Below are positions 1 to 5,672 of a DNA stretch of 8,313 nucleotides, piece after piece. A program made the position numbers and the translations under genes. Below the pieces are notes generated by a model, which saw nothing but the letters and a program-made list of their open reading frames with translations, searched no databases and was not told the DNA's origin. The stretch's first letter is position 1; the number at the start of each line of letters is the position of its first letter. This DNA comes from an uncultured Altererythrobacter sp. (GTDB lineage Bacteria; Pseudomonadota; Alphaproteobacteria; Sphingomonadales; Sphingomonadaceae), in NCBI GenBank assembly GCA_938009055.1, contig CALLIO010000183.1:1-8313 (forward strand), given 5' to 3'.

Positions 1-137
1 GATTGGCTGGTGGTCGCCACATCCACAGCTTTGCCCGCCACTTGGAACGGGGCTTTGGCAATGCTGGTCACAGTGCTGACACAGCCGCCAAGGGCCAATG
101 AGCTTAGAGCAATGGCTGATAATGCAAGGCCGCGCAT
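1..137 (-). CDS. Small putative lipoprotein, N-terminal part (runs off left edge)
   Basis: Forty-five codons are visible before the window ends, so the C-terminus is missing. The start ATG (complement of 135-137) sits 7 nt after a strong Shine-Dalgarno sequence, AAGGAG, at about 145-150. The protein opens with a short signal peptide (residues 1-18, MRGLALSAIALSSLALGG) followed by Cys19. LGGC is an acceptable lipobox, so signal peptidase II processing and lipid attachment are expected. After the Cys comes a stretch ending KAVDVATTSQS, which resembles short lipoproteins of unknown function that I recall from sphingomonads; that resemblance is from memory and not a search. The gene follows the DUF2807 lipoprotein by 70 nt on the same strand with no terminator visible between them, so co-transcription is possible. 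Its start region lies inside a perfect inverted repeat (126-165). No function is assigned. Confidence 0.75.
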   Translation of the reverse strand, partial: MRGLALSAIALSSLALGGCVSTVTSIAKAPFQVAGKAVDVATTSQ

Positions 138-165
138 GGGAATTCTCCTTCTCACGCGCGGCCTT
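126..165 (-). repeat. Perfect 10-bp inverted repeat enclosing ribosome binding site and start codon
   Basis: AAGGCCGCGC (126-135) and GCGCGGCCTT (156-165) are exact reverse complements separated by 20 nt. On the minus strand the spacer holds the AAGGAG ribosome binding site and the first two bases of the ATG, and the G of the ATG is the first base of the 3' arm. If both arms are in the mRNA, the hairpin would put the translation start of the left-edge lipoprotein in a GC-rich stem-loop. A -10-like TATAAG lies at 163-168 on the minus strand. If transcription starts from it, the upstream arm is outside the transcript and the repeat is better read as a DNA operator over the promoter and start. 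The repeat is seen directly; either role is inference. Confidence 0.6.
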
Positions 166-207
166 ATAGCAAAAGCGATGTCAATTCGATGAATGTGCGA
201 CGAGCTG

Positions 208-1017
208 TTATCCCTTACGCTTCTTTGTCTGCTTTTTCTTCACAGCTGTTTGCTTTTTGGTTGTCTTCTTGGCTGTGGTTTCAGCGCCCGCTTCGCATTT
301 TAATGAACCTGATCCCATGGAAGACACTTCGCAATCTGCCCGGCCAATCACGCGGACACTGCCTGAACCCATAATGCTGGCTTTGACTTTGCCATCCGAG
401 GCAAAAGCAGCGGAGCCAGAACCCATCACATTGATTTCAGCTTCGTCGACTTTGAGGTCTGACATCTCTGCGCCACCTGAACCCATCACATTGAGCTCAA
501 GAGTCTCCGCTGTGCCAGCGCCTTCCATACTGCCTGATGCAGCGATATTGAGGTCAAGCTTGCCGGCTTTGATCTTTTTCACTGCGAGCGATCCTGAACC
601 CAGCAAATTGGCTTTAGCATCGCCTTCCAGCGCGGCTGCGTCAATCGATCCGGAACCGGCAATAGTCAGCGATTGAGGGGCAGGCATGGTGACATTGACA
701 ATCGCCGAGCCATTGCTGCTCCAATCGCCGCCTTCGCGCATTACGCCCAGGGTTCCGTCCGAATTGGTGAAGCGCAATTTGTCGATCACTTCATCATCGC
801 CTTCGACATTGATCTTGAGCGATTTGCCAGTTTTGATGACGACTTTGTCTGGGCCAGCCAGCGCAAGCGCAGTGGGGGCATCGCCGCTCATATCCAATTC
901 GGAAAGCGGAACGCCCTTCTCGCCATTGATGTTGATATTGGCATCGCAGCCGGACAGAGCCGTTGCCATGGCAATGCCTGCAACGGGCACAACTGCTTTG
1001 AGTAATTTGTCGAGCAT
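208..1017 (-). CDS. DUF2807 (head GIN domain) beta-solenoid lipoprotein
   Basis: I read this as a 269-residue exported protein beginning MLDKLLKAVV. A signal peptide ends in the lipobox LSGC with Cys24, so it is probably a lipid-anchored envelope protein. From about residue 47 to 240 it matches the DUF2807 / putative autotransporter adhesin head GIN pattern. Seven GSGS-type turns occur at residues 121, 140, 160, 179, 199, 217 and 235, a spacing of 18-20 residues as expected for successive coils of a right-handed beta-solenoid. Cys229 and Cys241 lie in the last coils and could form a disulphide. The C-terminal tail (about 246-269) is very rich in Lys and Thr, perhaps for contact with acidic envelope polymers. 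Two ATGs are adjacent (1020 and 1017); the second is 6 nt from the GGAG of AAGGAG and is preferred. An in-frame extension to 1059 would overlap the putative promoter and is disfavoured. The molecular role of the family is unknown. Confidence 0.88.
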   Translation of the reverse strand: MLDKLLKAVVPVAGIAMATALSGCDANININGEKGVPLSELDMSGDAPTALALAGPDKVVIKTGKSLKINVEGDDEVIDKLRFTNSDGTLGVMREGGDWSSNGSAIVNVTMPAPQSLTIAGSGSIDAAALEGDAKANLLGSGSLAVKKIKAGKLDLNIAASGSMEGAGTAETLELNVMGSGGAEMSDLKVDEAEINVMGSGSAAFASDGKVKASIMGSGSVRVIGRADCEVSSMGSGSLKCEAGAETTAKKTTKKQTAVKKKQTKKRKG

Positions 1018-1044
1018 CATTCTCTCCTTGAAAGCCGTGTTGCC

Positions 1045-1073
1045 GATATAATACAGCAAGTGGGCGATTTCAA
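1045..1073 (-). promoter_or_regulatory. Candidate sigma-70 promoter for the DUF2807 lipoprotein gene
   Basis: On the minus strand TTGAAA (complement of 1068-1073, five of six bases of the -35 consensus) is followed after 17 nt by TATATC (complement of 1045-1050, four of six). An overlapping TATTAT at 1048-1053 matches better but leaves a spacer of only 14. The expected start site is near 1038, giving a leader of about 20 nt before the ATG at 1017. The site lies just downstream of the terminator that closes the carD transcript, which fits an independent promoter. Confidence 0.45.
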
Positions 1074-1081
1074 CGGAGCAA

Positions 1082-1112
1082 ATGAAAAGGGCCGCCCAAT
1101 TGGGCAGCCCTT
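1082..1112 (-). terminator. Rho-independent terminator downstream of carD
   Basis: On the minus strand AAGGGC U GCCCAA / UUGGGC G GCCCUU forms a 13-bp stem (1087-1112) whose only non-Watson-Crick pair is a U-G wobble, closing on an AAUU centre. It is followed by a U-rich run (UUUUCAUUU when the last stem bases are counted). On the plus strand the same position is a C-A mismatch and the tail is not T-rich, so the orientation favours ending leftward transcription. It lies about 140 nt past the carD stop and before the DUF2807 promoter. Confidence 0.7.
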
Positions 1113-1117
1113 GTCGT

Positions 1118-1244
1118 GTCAGCTGGACGGTTCGTCGAACTTGTCGGTGGCGGCACCGGCCCGCTCCCCCGCCCAGCCACCCGATACCGTATCCGGGTTG
1201 TAATCGGGTGGTTGGGAGGGGGAGTTGGGCTGGCCCCGTCAGCT
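1118..1244. repeat. Palindromic element flanked by 7-bp direct repeats
   Basis: Two 22-nt arms (1164-1185 and 1203-1224) are reverse complements at 20 of 22 positions, with a 17-nt loop. Pairing continues outward imperfectly for about 8 more bases with a one-base bulge. The arms are strand-asymmetric: one is C-rich (CTCCCCC) and the other G-rich. The hairpin sits between two copies of GTCAGCT (1118-1124 and 1238-1244) that start exactly 120 bp apart. This could be a small non-autonomous palindromic repeat with target duplication, a REP-like repeat, or a structured 3' untranslated region of carD. On the minus strand a 39-codon open frame without a start codon runs between TGA triplets contained in the two direct repeats. 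The structure is seen directly; what it is remains unknown. Confidence 0.6.
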
Positions 1245-1249
1245 AAACT

Positions 1250-1786
1250 TCAGCTGTCCTCCTCGGGATTGTCGTAATACTGAGGAGCGTGTTCGCGCAG
1301 CACATCAAGGATTTTCTCAAGCGCTGTTGGCTCATCCGTTTCTTCCATTGCAGCCAATTCGCGCGCCAGGCGGCTGGAAGCCGCTTCGAAGATCTGGCGT
1401 TCAGAATAGCTTTGCTCGGGCTGATCGTCAGGGCGGAACAAATCGCGAGTCACTTCGGCAATCAAAACGATTTCGCCTGAATTGATCTTCGCTTCATATT
1501 CCTGCGCGCGGCGCGACCACATGGTGCGCTTGACCTTGGGCTTGCCTTTGAGCGTGGACATCGCTTCTTTCAGCGTCTTGTCCGAGCTCAATTTGCGCAT
1601 GCCGATCGATTCCACTTTGTTGGTGGGAACCCGCAAGGTCATGCGCTCTTTTTCAAAACGCAGCACGTAGAGCTCAAGCTCCATGCCAGCGATCTCTTCA
1701 TTCTGAAGTTCGATCACACGGCCAACCCCGTGCTTGGGGTAAACAACATAGTCGCCAACGACAAAGGCAGGTGCCTTGCTTGCCAT
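1250..1786 (-). CDS. carD: CarD/CdnL family RNA polymerase-binding transcription regulator
   Basis: The 178-residue protein has the two-part CarD architecture. Residues about 8-65 form the RNA polymerase-interacting (Tudor-like) domain, with GDYVVYPKHGVG at 11-22 and the strand MTLRVP at 49-54. The rest is a helical DNA-contacting domain. Trp90 in TMWSRR corresponds to the conserved Trp that wedges into the upstream edge of the -10 bubble in characterised CarD proteins. Family members bind the RNA polymerase beta subunit and stabilise open complexes, notably at rRNA and biosynthetic promoters; in alphaproteobacteria the homologue is called CdnL. The length is typical. The ATG (complement of 1784-1786) has AAGGA 6 nt upstream. 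The protein ends EEDS and not in the two alanines reported for Caulobacter CdnL. It follows fdxA by 281 nt and is closed by the terminator near 1090. Confidence 0.95.
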   Translation of the reverse strand: MASKAPAFVVGDYVVYPKHGVGRVIELQNEEIAGMELELYVLRFEKERMTLRVPTNKVESIGMRKLSSDKTLKEAMSTLKGKPKVKRTMWSRRAQEYEAKINSGEIVLIAEVTRDLFRPDDQPEQSYSERQIFEAASSRLARELAAMEETDEPTALEKILDVLREHAPQYYDNPEEDS

Positions 1787-1873
1787 GAAATATCCTTTCT
1801 TAACGCGGCGGTGAAAATCTGCGACAAGCGGTCTGTTCCGCGCTCACCAGGGCGAGTGCAGGCAGCACCAACA

Positions 1874-1902
1874 ATTTGTCACGAATGGTCCGCGCCTTTC
1901 AA
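1874..1902 (-). promoter_or_regulatory. Candidate promoter for carD
   Basis: On the minus strand TTGAAA (complement of 1897-1902) is followed after exactly 17 nt by ACAAAT (complement of 1874-1879). The -35 matches at five of six bases and the -10 at four. It would give a leader of about 80 nt. A second -10-like hexamer, TATCAT, lies upstream at 1945-1950 next to an inverted repeat but lacks a good -35. Both are weak, sequence-only guesses. Confidence 0.3.
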
Positions 1903-1911
1903 TTTTGTCCG

Positions 1912-2049
1912 CATGCGAGGGGCAGACTCGCATGATTGTTGCATATGATAACAGATTCGCAACAAAATTGCGAATCATGCATAGCAAAGCGCCTTCAGGC
2001 GCTCAGTCGGCCAAATTTTCAATAGGTAGGGCAGCGCTGAAACAGCGCT
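1912..2049. other. Run of four inverted repeats in the fdxA-carD gap
   Basis: The 281-nt gap between fdxA and carD holds no gene but has four near-perfect or perfect hairpins. CATGCGAG/CTCGCATG (1912-1934) has 8 bp and a 7-nt loop. GATTCGCAA/TTGCGAATC (1954-1976) has 9 bp and a 5-nt loop. AGCGCC/GGCGCT (1988-2003) has 6 bp and a 4-nt loop, followed by TTT on the minus strand. AGCGCTG/CAGCGCT (2033-2049) has 7 bp and a 3-nt loop and lies 18 nt after the fdxA stop. The two fdxA-proximal ones may weaken or end fdxA transcription, although neither has a good U-tract. The other two lie where a carD promoter or leader should be. GCATGATT (1930-1937) can also pair with AATCATGC (1973-1980), an alternative that overlaps both of those hairpins. 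Confidence 0.5.
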
Positions 2050-2067
2050 CGCTTTCATAGAAGAAGC

Positions 2068-2406
2068 TTAGTCGCCTTCGCCGGGCGCTTCGGTAAAGAA
2101 CTTCTCGAACTTGCCTTCGACGCCTTTGAAATCGTCTGCATCAGCGGGCGGTTCTTTTTGCGAAGTGATATTCGGCCATTCAGCAGAAAGCTTGGTGTTC
2201 AGCTCAAGCATTTTCTCAAGCCCGTCTTCCGTATCCGGCAAAATCGCTTCAGCGGGGCATTCCGGCTCGCACACGCCGCAATCAATGCATTCTGATGGAT
2301 TGATGACGAGCATATTCTCGCCTTCATAGAAGCAGTCCACTGGACACACTTCGACGCAATCAGTGTATTTGCATTTGATACAGGCTTCAGTGACGACATA
2401 TGTCAT
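2068..2406 (-). CDS. fdxA: Seven-iron ferredoxin FdxA ([3Fe-4S][4Fe-4S])
   Basis: This 112-residue protein is a close match to the Azotobacter ferredoxin I type. By that homology Cys9, Cys17 and Cys50 hold the [3Fe-4S] cluster, and Cys21, Cys40, Cys43 and Cys46 hold the [4Fe-4S] cluster. Cys12 and Cys25 are the extra non-ligand cysteines seen in the family. Signature stretches include ACIKCKYTDCVEVCPVDC (residues 8-25) and CIDCGVCEPECP (40-51). The C-terminal half is the acidic extension typical of this group, with WPNIT conserved. It is a soluble low-potential electron carrier; the partner is not evident here. Its ATG overlaps the stop of the S4 gene as ATGA, so translation is probably coupled. 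Downstream hairpins at 1988-2049 may limit read-through into carD. Confidence 0.97.
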   Translation of the reverse strand: MTYVVTEACIKCKYTDCVEVCPVDCFYEGENMLVINPSECIDCGVCEPECPAEAILPDTEDGLEKMLELNTKLSAEWPNITSQKEPPADADDFKGVEGKFEKFFTEAPGEGD

Positions 2407-2714
2407 GGAGCGGGATCCTCTTTGTATTCGCTTGTGTTTGAACTTGCTATGGCGGTTTCGCCGCTGCGGTCAAGCTCACGATAATGAGAGCGCGCTTTTT
2501 CGGCTGAGTTTCGGCGCTTGGGAAGCTCAAGAATTTCTATGATCCTGATTTGATTTCCTTGCGCAAAGGTCAGTACATCGCCGGCTTTGGTTTCCATGCT
2601 CGATCGCAGGACATGCTCGCCATTGATCCGCATGCGGCTTGCTTCGATCAGCTCCAGCGCTTTGCTGCGCGTTCGCGCGAAGCGCAAATAGACCAGCAGC
2701 CGGTCAATTCTCAT
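2403..2714 (-). CDS. S4-domain RNA-binding protein (Hsp15-like)
   Basis: This small basic protein of 103 residues has an S4 RNA-binding fold in its first half. MRIDRLLVYLRFARTRSKAL (1-20) gives the first helix pair, RMRINGEHV (27-35) the RNA-facing turn with the conserved NG, and AGDVLTF (44-50) the following strand. The second half is charged and probably flexible. Hsp15-type members bind stalled 50S ribosomal subunits or other structured RNA; the exact target here is unknown. The start ATG lies 16 nt after the helicase stop with no Shine-Dalgarno sequence, and no alternative in-frame start exists back to that stop, so expression probably depends on coupling to helicase translation. The stop overlaps the fdxA ATG by 4 nt. 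Confidence 0.93.
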   Translation of the reverse strand: MRIDRLLVYLRFARTRSKALELIEASRMRINGEHVLRSSMETKAGDVLTFAQGNQIRIIEILELPKRRNSAEKARSHYRELDRSGETAIASSNTSEYKEDPAP

Positions 2715-2730
2715 GCGCGAACCGGCCGCA

Positions 2731-5394
2731 TTATGAAATCAGATCCTTCAATGCATCAAATGCCCCGGGCGCTCTGGCTGGCCCGTGATCCACTTTGCGC
2801 TTCCCTTTGTGCCCGCCTGTGCGTTGGGGGCGCTTGCCCCCTTTTGCATTTTTATGTGACGGCTTAGCGTTTTTGCCGCCATCGTTCCGCGCACCTTTCG
2901 CGCCCTTAGCGGGGCGCTTGCGGCGTTTTTGCTCATTCGGTCGTCGGGGCCGCCAATTCCATGTGTCTGGTTGAGGCGGGCCGAATGCAGTTTCCGCCAA
3001 AGCTGGCGCGCGCTGCAATTTGAAGCCAGCGCTTTGCAGCAAGCGGATCAAATTAGCTTCCTCCAGACCAATGGAAATGCCAAGCGCCAAGGAAATACGG
3101 AATAATTTGCCATCAGCCTTGGCCCGGGCATCAAAAGCAGCGCGCAATATCTTCTCAGCCAGGTCAACGCGGATGGCTTGTTCACCGGCGCGGCGATAAC
3201 CCGCAGGCAAGGGGCCAATCTTCATTTGCGCTTCAGAGACGAAGGGCAGCATGGCGCTTTGCAAGGCGCGTTTGTCGACACCCAAAGCATGGAGCAATTG
3301 GCGCGGCGCAGGCTTGAGCAAGGCTGGCGTGAAGACGTCAAGCGCGCCGAATGTAACGCCAAGACGCCGCAGGAAGGGACGCGTTTCCTTGGGCAAATGC
3401 TGCAAGCCCGCTTCCTCGCGGCTGACGACACCGTGCCCGGCAATCAGCGTATGGAGAAGTGCGCGTGCTTCGCTGCTGGCTTCAGGATCGCGCGCAGCCG
3501 CCGCCAAAGCTTTGAGTGGTTCCAATGGCGTCAATTGGCCAGTCAGCCACACTTGCAATCCATCTTCCAACAGCTTGCGTGGCCCCTCCGGCAACAGACT
3601 GACATCGCGCGAGAGGATGATCCGCGGCGTTGCAAAATCCTCCGGCATTTCAACCGTCGCAATCGTCGTGTCGTCCCAGCGAATTTCGCCTTGCTCGAGC
3701 AGGATGGCTTCTTGCCCTTCAGACATTAAATGCGCAGCGCGCTCAGCCAGAATGGCTGGCAATGCCTTCTCGCCTGCTGCGAGCAGCATCTTGCGATCAG
3801 TGACAGCGGCATTGGGATCGACGACAAAGCGAAACCCTTGGAGCGAGCCAATCGCTTCGCCTTCGACAGTCAGCCGGCCATCTGTTTCCAGCTTTACTGG
3901 CAATGCGGCACCATCTTCGCCCAGAGATTTCATCAGTATCGTCGTCCTTCGGTTCACAAAACGCTCAGTCAAACGCGCATGCAACGCATCGGACAATTTG
4001 GCTTCAACAGCGCGGGCTCTAGCGGCCATTTCATCGCGGGCAAGCACCCAATCGGGCCGCTGGCATATATAGGCCCAAGATCGGATCGAAGCTATCCTGC
4101 CTTGCAGCGTGTCGATATCGCCTTGCATTTGATCCAATTGCGCAATCCGCGCCGCAACAAAATCTGCACCCAGATAACCATCGGATAAATCCTGCCACAG
4201 CCGCATTACAAAGCGCGCATGTGTGTCTGCGCCCACTTGGCGAAAGTCTGGGAGTGAGCAAGCTTCCCAGAACCGGCGGACTGTACCGGCGCCGGTCATT
4301 GAAGACATTTTCGGATTTTCGGCCAGCAATTTCAGCACGGACAAATCAATCGCTTCAGGCGCGCGGCGCAATTGGCTTGGCTTAGGATTGCTTTCCAAAT
4401 CGCCGATCAAGGTTGAAACGCTATCAAAACGCGGCTCAGCCTCGCGCCAGAACAGCCGTGTGATCGGCGCAAATTTATGCTCTTCAATGGCGTAGATTTC
4501 TTCTTCAGTGAATTCCGGCGCTGCACCGAAATTCCCGCGGCCACCTGTGCCCGTGTTCGACAAAGTTCCAAACGTGCCATCGCGCTGATGGCGCCCTGCG
4601 CGCCCTGCAATTTGCGCCATTTCCGCTGGCGTTAATCGCCGTTTGCGCTTGCCATCGAATTTGGTGAGGGCTGCAAAAGCAACATGATGCAGATCGAGAT
4701 TAAGACCCATCCCAATCGCATCAGTTGCAACGATGTAATCCACTTCGCCATTTTGGAAGAGCTCGACTTGCTTGTTGCGGGTTTCAGGCGAAAGCGCGCC
4801 CATAACGACAGCTGCGCCGCCTCTGAACCGGCGAAGCATTTCAGCCATTGCGTAAACTTGCTCGGATGAGAAAGCGACGATTGCACTGCGCGGTGGCAGG
4901 CGCGACAATTTGCAAGAACCAGCATGGCTCAATGTAGAAAAGCGAGGGCGCTCAATCAGCTCAACGCCGGGAATCAGAGCTTTCGCCATGGGCTCAAGCG
5001 TTGCTGAACCCAGCAGCATTGTCTCTTCCCGCCCGCGCGCATGCAGCAATCGATCTGTGAAGATATGCCCGCGTTCAGGATCAGCCGCCAATTGCGCTTC
5101 ATCGAGCGCAACGAAGGCGTGGCGCCCATTCTTTCCAGCCCCAAGCCGGTCCATCGCTTCTGCCGTGCAGCAGAAATAGCGTGCTTCAGGCGGCTCAATC
5201 CGCTCTTCGCCCGTAATCAAGGCAACGGACGCATCGCCCTTGATCGCGCGCACTCGATCATAAACTTCGCGCGCTAGCAATCGCAGTGGAAAGCCAATCA
5301 TGCCAGAGGAATGGCCGCACATACGCTCAATCGCGAGATGCGTTTTCCCCGTATTGGTTGGCCCGAGGACTGCCTTGACTGCTGCTTGTTCCAT
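2731..5394 (-). CDS. SUV3/MgpS-type superfamily 2 RNA helicase
   Basis: The protein has 887 residues from the chosen ATG and belongs to the alphaproteobacterial helicases related to mitochondrial SUV3. The helicase motifs are intact in order: GPTNTGKTH (motif I, 11-19), DEAQ (motif II, 98-101), SAT (motif III, 130-132), AIVAFS (motif IV region, 171-176), ATDAIGMGLN (motif V, 223-232) and QIAGRAGR (motif VI, 261-268). A long helical region follows. The last 70 or so residues (from about 815) form a very basic Lys/Arg/Gly tail, suited to RNA binding, and end FDALKDLIS. It probably unwinds RNA in an ATP-dependent manner during RNA turnover or ribosome-related work. An in-frame GTG at 5508 or ATG at 5499 would add 38 or 35 residues of unmotivated sequence. 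I prefer the ATG at 5394 because related proteins begin close to motif I, but no start has a good ribosome binding site. Confidence 0.93.
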   Translation of the reverse strand: MEQAAVKAVLGPTNTGKTHLAIERMCGHSSGMIGFPLRLLAREVYDRVRAIKGDASVALITGEERIEPPEARYFCCTAEAMDRLGAGKNGRHAFVALDEAQLAADPERGHIFTDRLLHARGREETMLLGSATLEPMAKALIPGVELIERPRFSTLSHAGSCKLSRLPPRSAIVAFSSEQVYAMAEMLRRFRGGAAVVMGALSPETRNKQVELFQNGEVDYIVATDAIGMGLNLDLHHVAFAALTKFDGKRKRRLTPAEMAQIAGRAGRHQRDGTFGTLSNTGTGGRGNFGAAPEFTEEEIYAIEEHKFAPITRLFWREAEPRFDSVSTLIGDLESNPKPSQLRRAPEAIDLSVLKLLAENPKMSSMTGAGTVRRFWEACSLPDFRQVGADTHARFVMRLWQDLSDGYLGADFVAARIAQLDQMQGDIDTLQGRIASIRSWAYICQRPDWVLARDEMAARARAVEAKLSDALHARLTERFVNRRTTILMKSLGEDGAALPVKLETDGRLTVEGEAIGSLQGFRFVVDPNAAVTDRKMLLAAGEKALPAILAERAAHLMSEGQEAILLEQGEIRWDDTTIATVEMPEDFATPRIILSRDVSLLPEGPRKLLEDGLQVWLTGQLTPLEPLKALAAAARDPEASSEARALLHTLIAGHGVVSREEAGLQHLPKETRPFLRRLGVTFGALDVFTPALLKPAPRQLLHALGVDKRALQSAMLPFVSEAQMKIGPLPAGYRRAGEQAIRVDLAEKILRAAFDARAKADGKLFRISLALGISIGLEEANLIRLLQSAGFKLQRAPALAETAFGPPQPDTWNWRPRRPNEQKRRKRPAKGAKGARNDGGKNAKPSHKNAKGGKRPQRTGGHKGKRKVDHGPARAPGAFDALKDLIS

Positions 5395-5543
5395 CGAAGC
5401 TGCTGAACGGCTCTCTATGCGATTGGCTGTGGCGCCATTGTGCCAGTCCGCTGCGCTGCCAGCAACGCTTGGCTGACCGGAAATGCGCACTGGCGGCATT
5501 CCATGCACACTTCGGCCATCAAGCGTGGATGAACACGCGGGCG

Positions 5544-5572
5544 ATTATGGCGGGGGATTAACCGGCTGTTTA
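5544..5572 (-). promoter_or_regulatory. Candidate promoter for the helicase operon
   Basis: On the minus strand TAAACA (complement of 5567-5572, four of six bases) is followed after 17 nt by CATAAT (complement of 5544-5549, five of six). Transcription would begin near 5537, leaving about 143 nt of leader before the ATG at 5394, or about 29-38 nt if the upstream in-frame starts are used. This position is the main argument for the longer form of the helicase. Rated low because only hexamer matches support it. Confidence 0.35.
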
Positions 5573-5605
5573 CTTTGTTCGCTCACACATTTTTAGGCAA
5601 GGAAA

Positions 5606-5646
5606 CCCGGTAAGACTACTGAGCTGGATAGCCAGCTCAAGCCGGG
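5606..5646 (+). other. Nested stem-loop in the leader of the M23 peptidase gene
   Basis: GAGCTGG (5621-5627) and CCAGCTC (5632-5638) form a perfect 7-bp stem with a 4-nt ATAG loop. Around it CCCGG (5606-5610) can pair with CCGGG (5642-5646), leaving an asymmetric internal loop of 10 nt on the left and 3 nt on the right. The structure ends 16 nt before the GGAG ribosome binding site of the peptidase. There is no T-tract, so it is not a terminator. It may be a regulatory leader or a mRNA-stabilising hairpin. I could not match it to a riboswitch class that I know. The remaining non-coding sequence between 5509 and 5672 shows nothing else clear on the plus strand. Confidence 0.4.
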
Positions 5647-5672
5647 ACAAATTACGAAAGCGGAGACTCCAT

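Noticed and set aside
1018..1059. Longer N-terminus for the DUF2807 lipoprotein
   Set aside because: The extra 13-14 residues would be encoded by the stretch holding the AAGGAG and the -10 region, and they would precede a normal lipoprotein signal peptide.
1122..1238. A 39-codon open frame on the minus strand inside the palindromic element after carD
   Set aside because: It has no ATG, GTG or TTG start and no ribosome binding site, so it is not called as a gene. It is mentioned only as a property of the element.
1954..1976. FNR, CRP or Fur box at the GATTCGCAA inverted repeat
   Set aside because: The half-sites do not match the TTGAT, TGTGA or GATAAT-type patterns of those regulators, so no regulator is named.
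3251..4072. A 273-codon open frame on the plus strand within the helicase gene
   Set aside because: It is antisense to the helicase, Ser/Arg/Ala-rich and without motifs, so it is taken as a shadow.
5590..5672. Cobalamin or ydaO-type riboswitch in the M23 leader
   Set aside because: A few bases (GGAAACCCGGT, CGGGACAAA) loosely recall parts of those consensuses, but the B12 box and the other conserved ydaO segments are absent. Only a generic structured leader is claimed.
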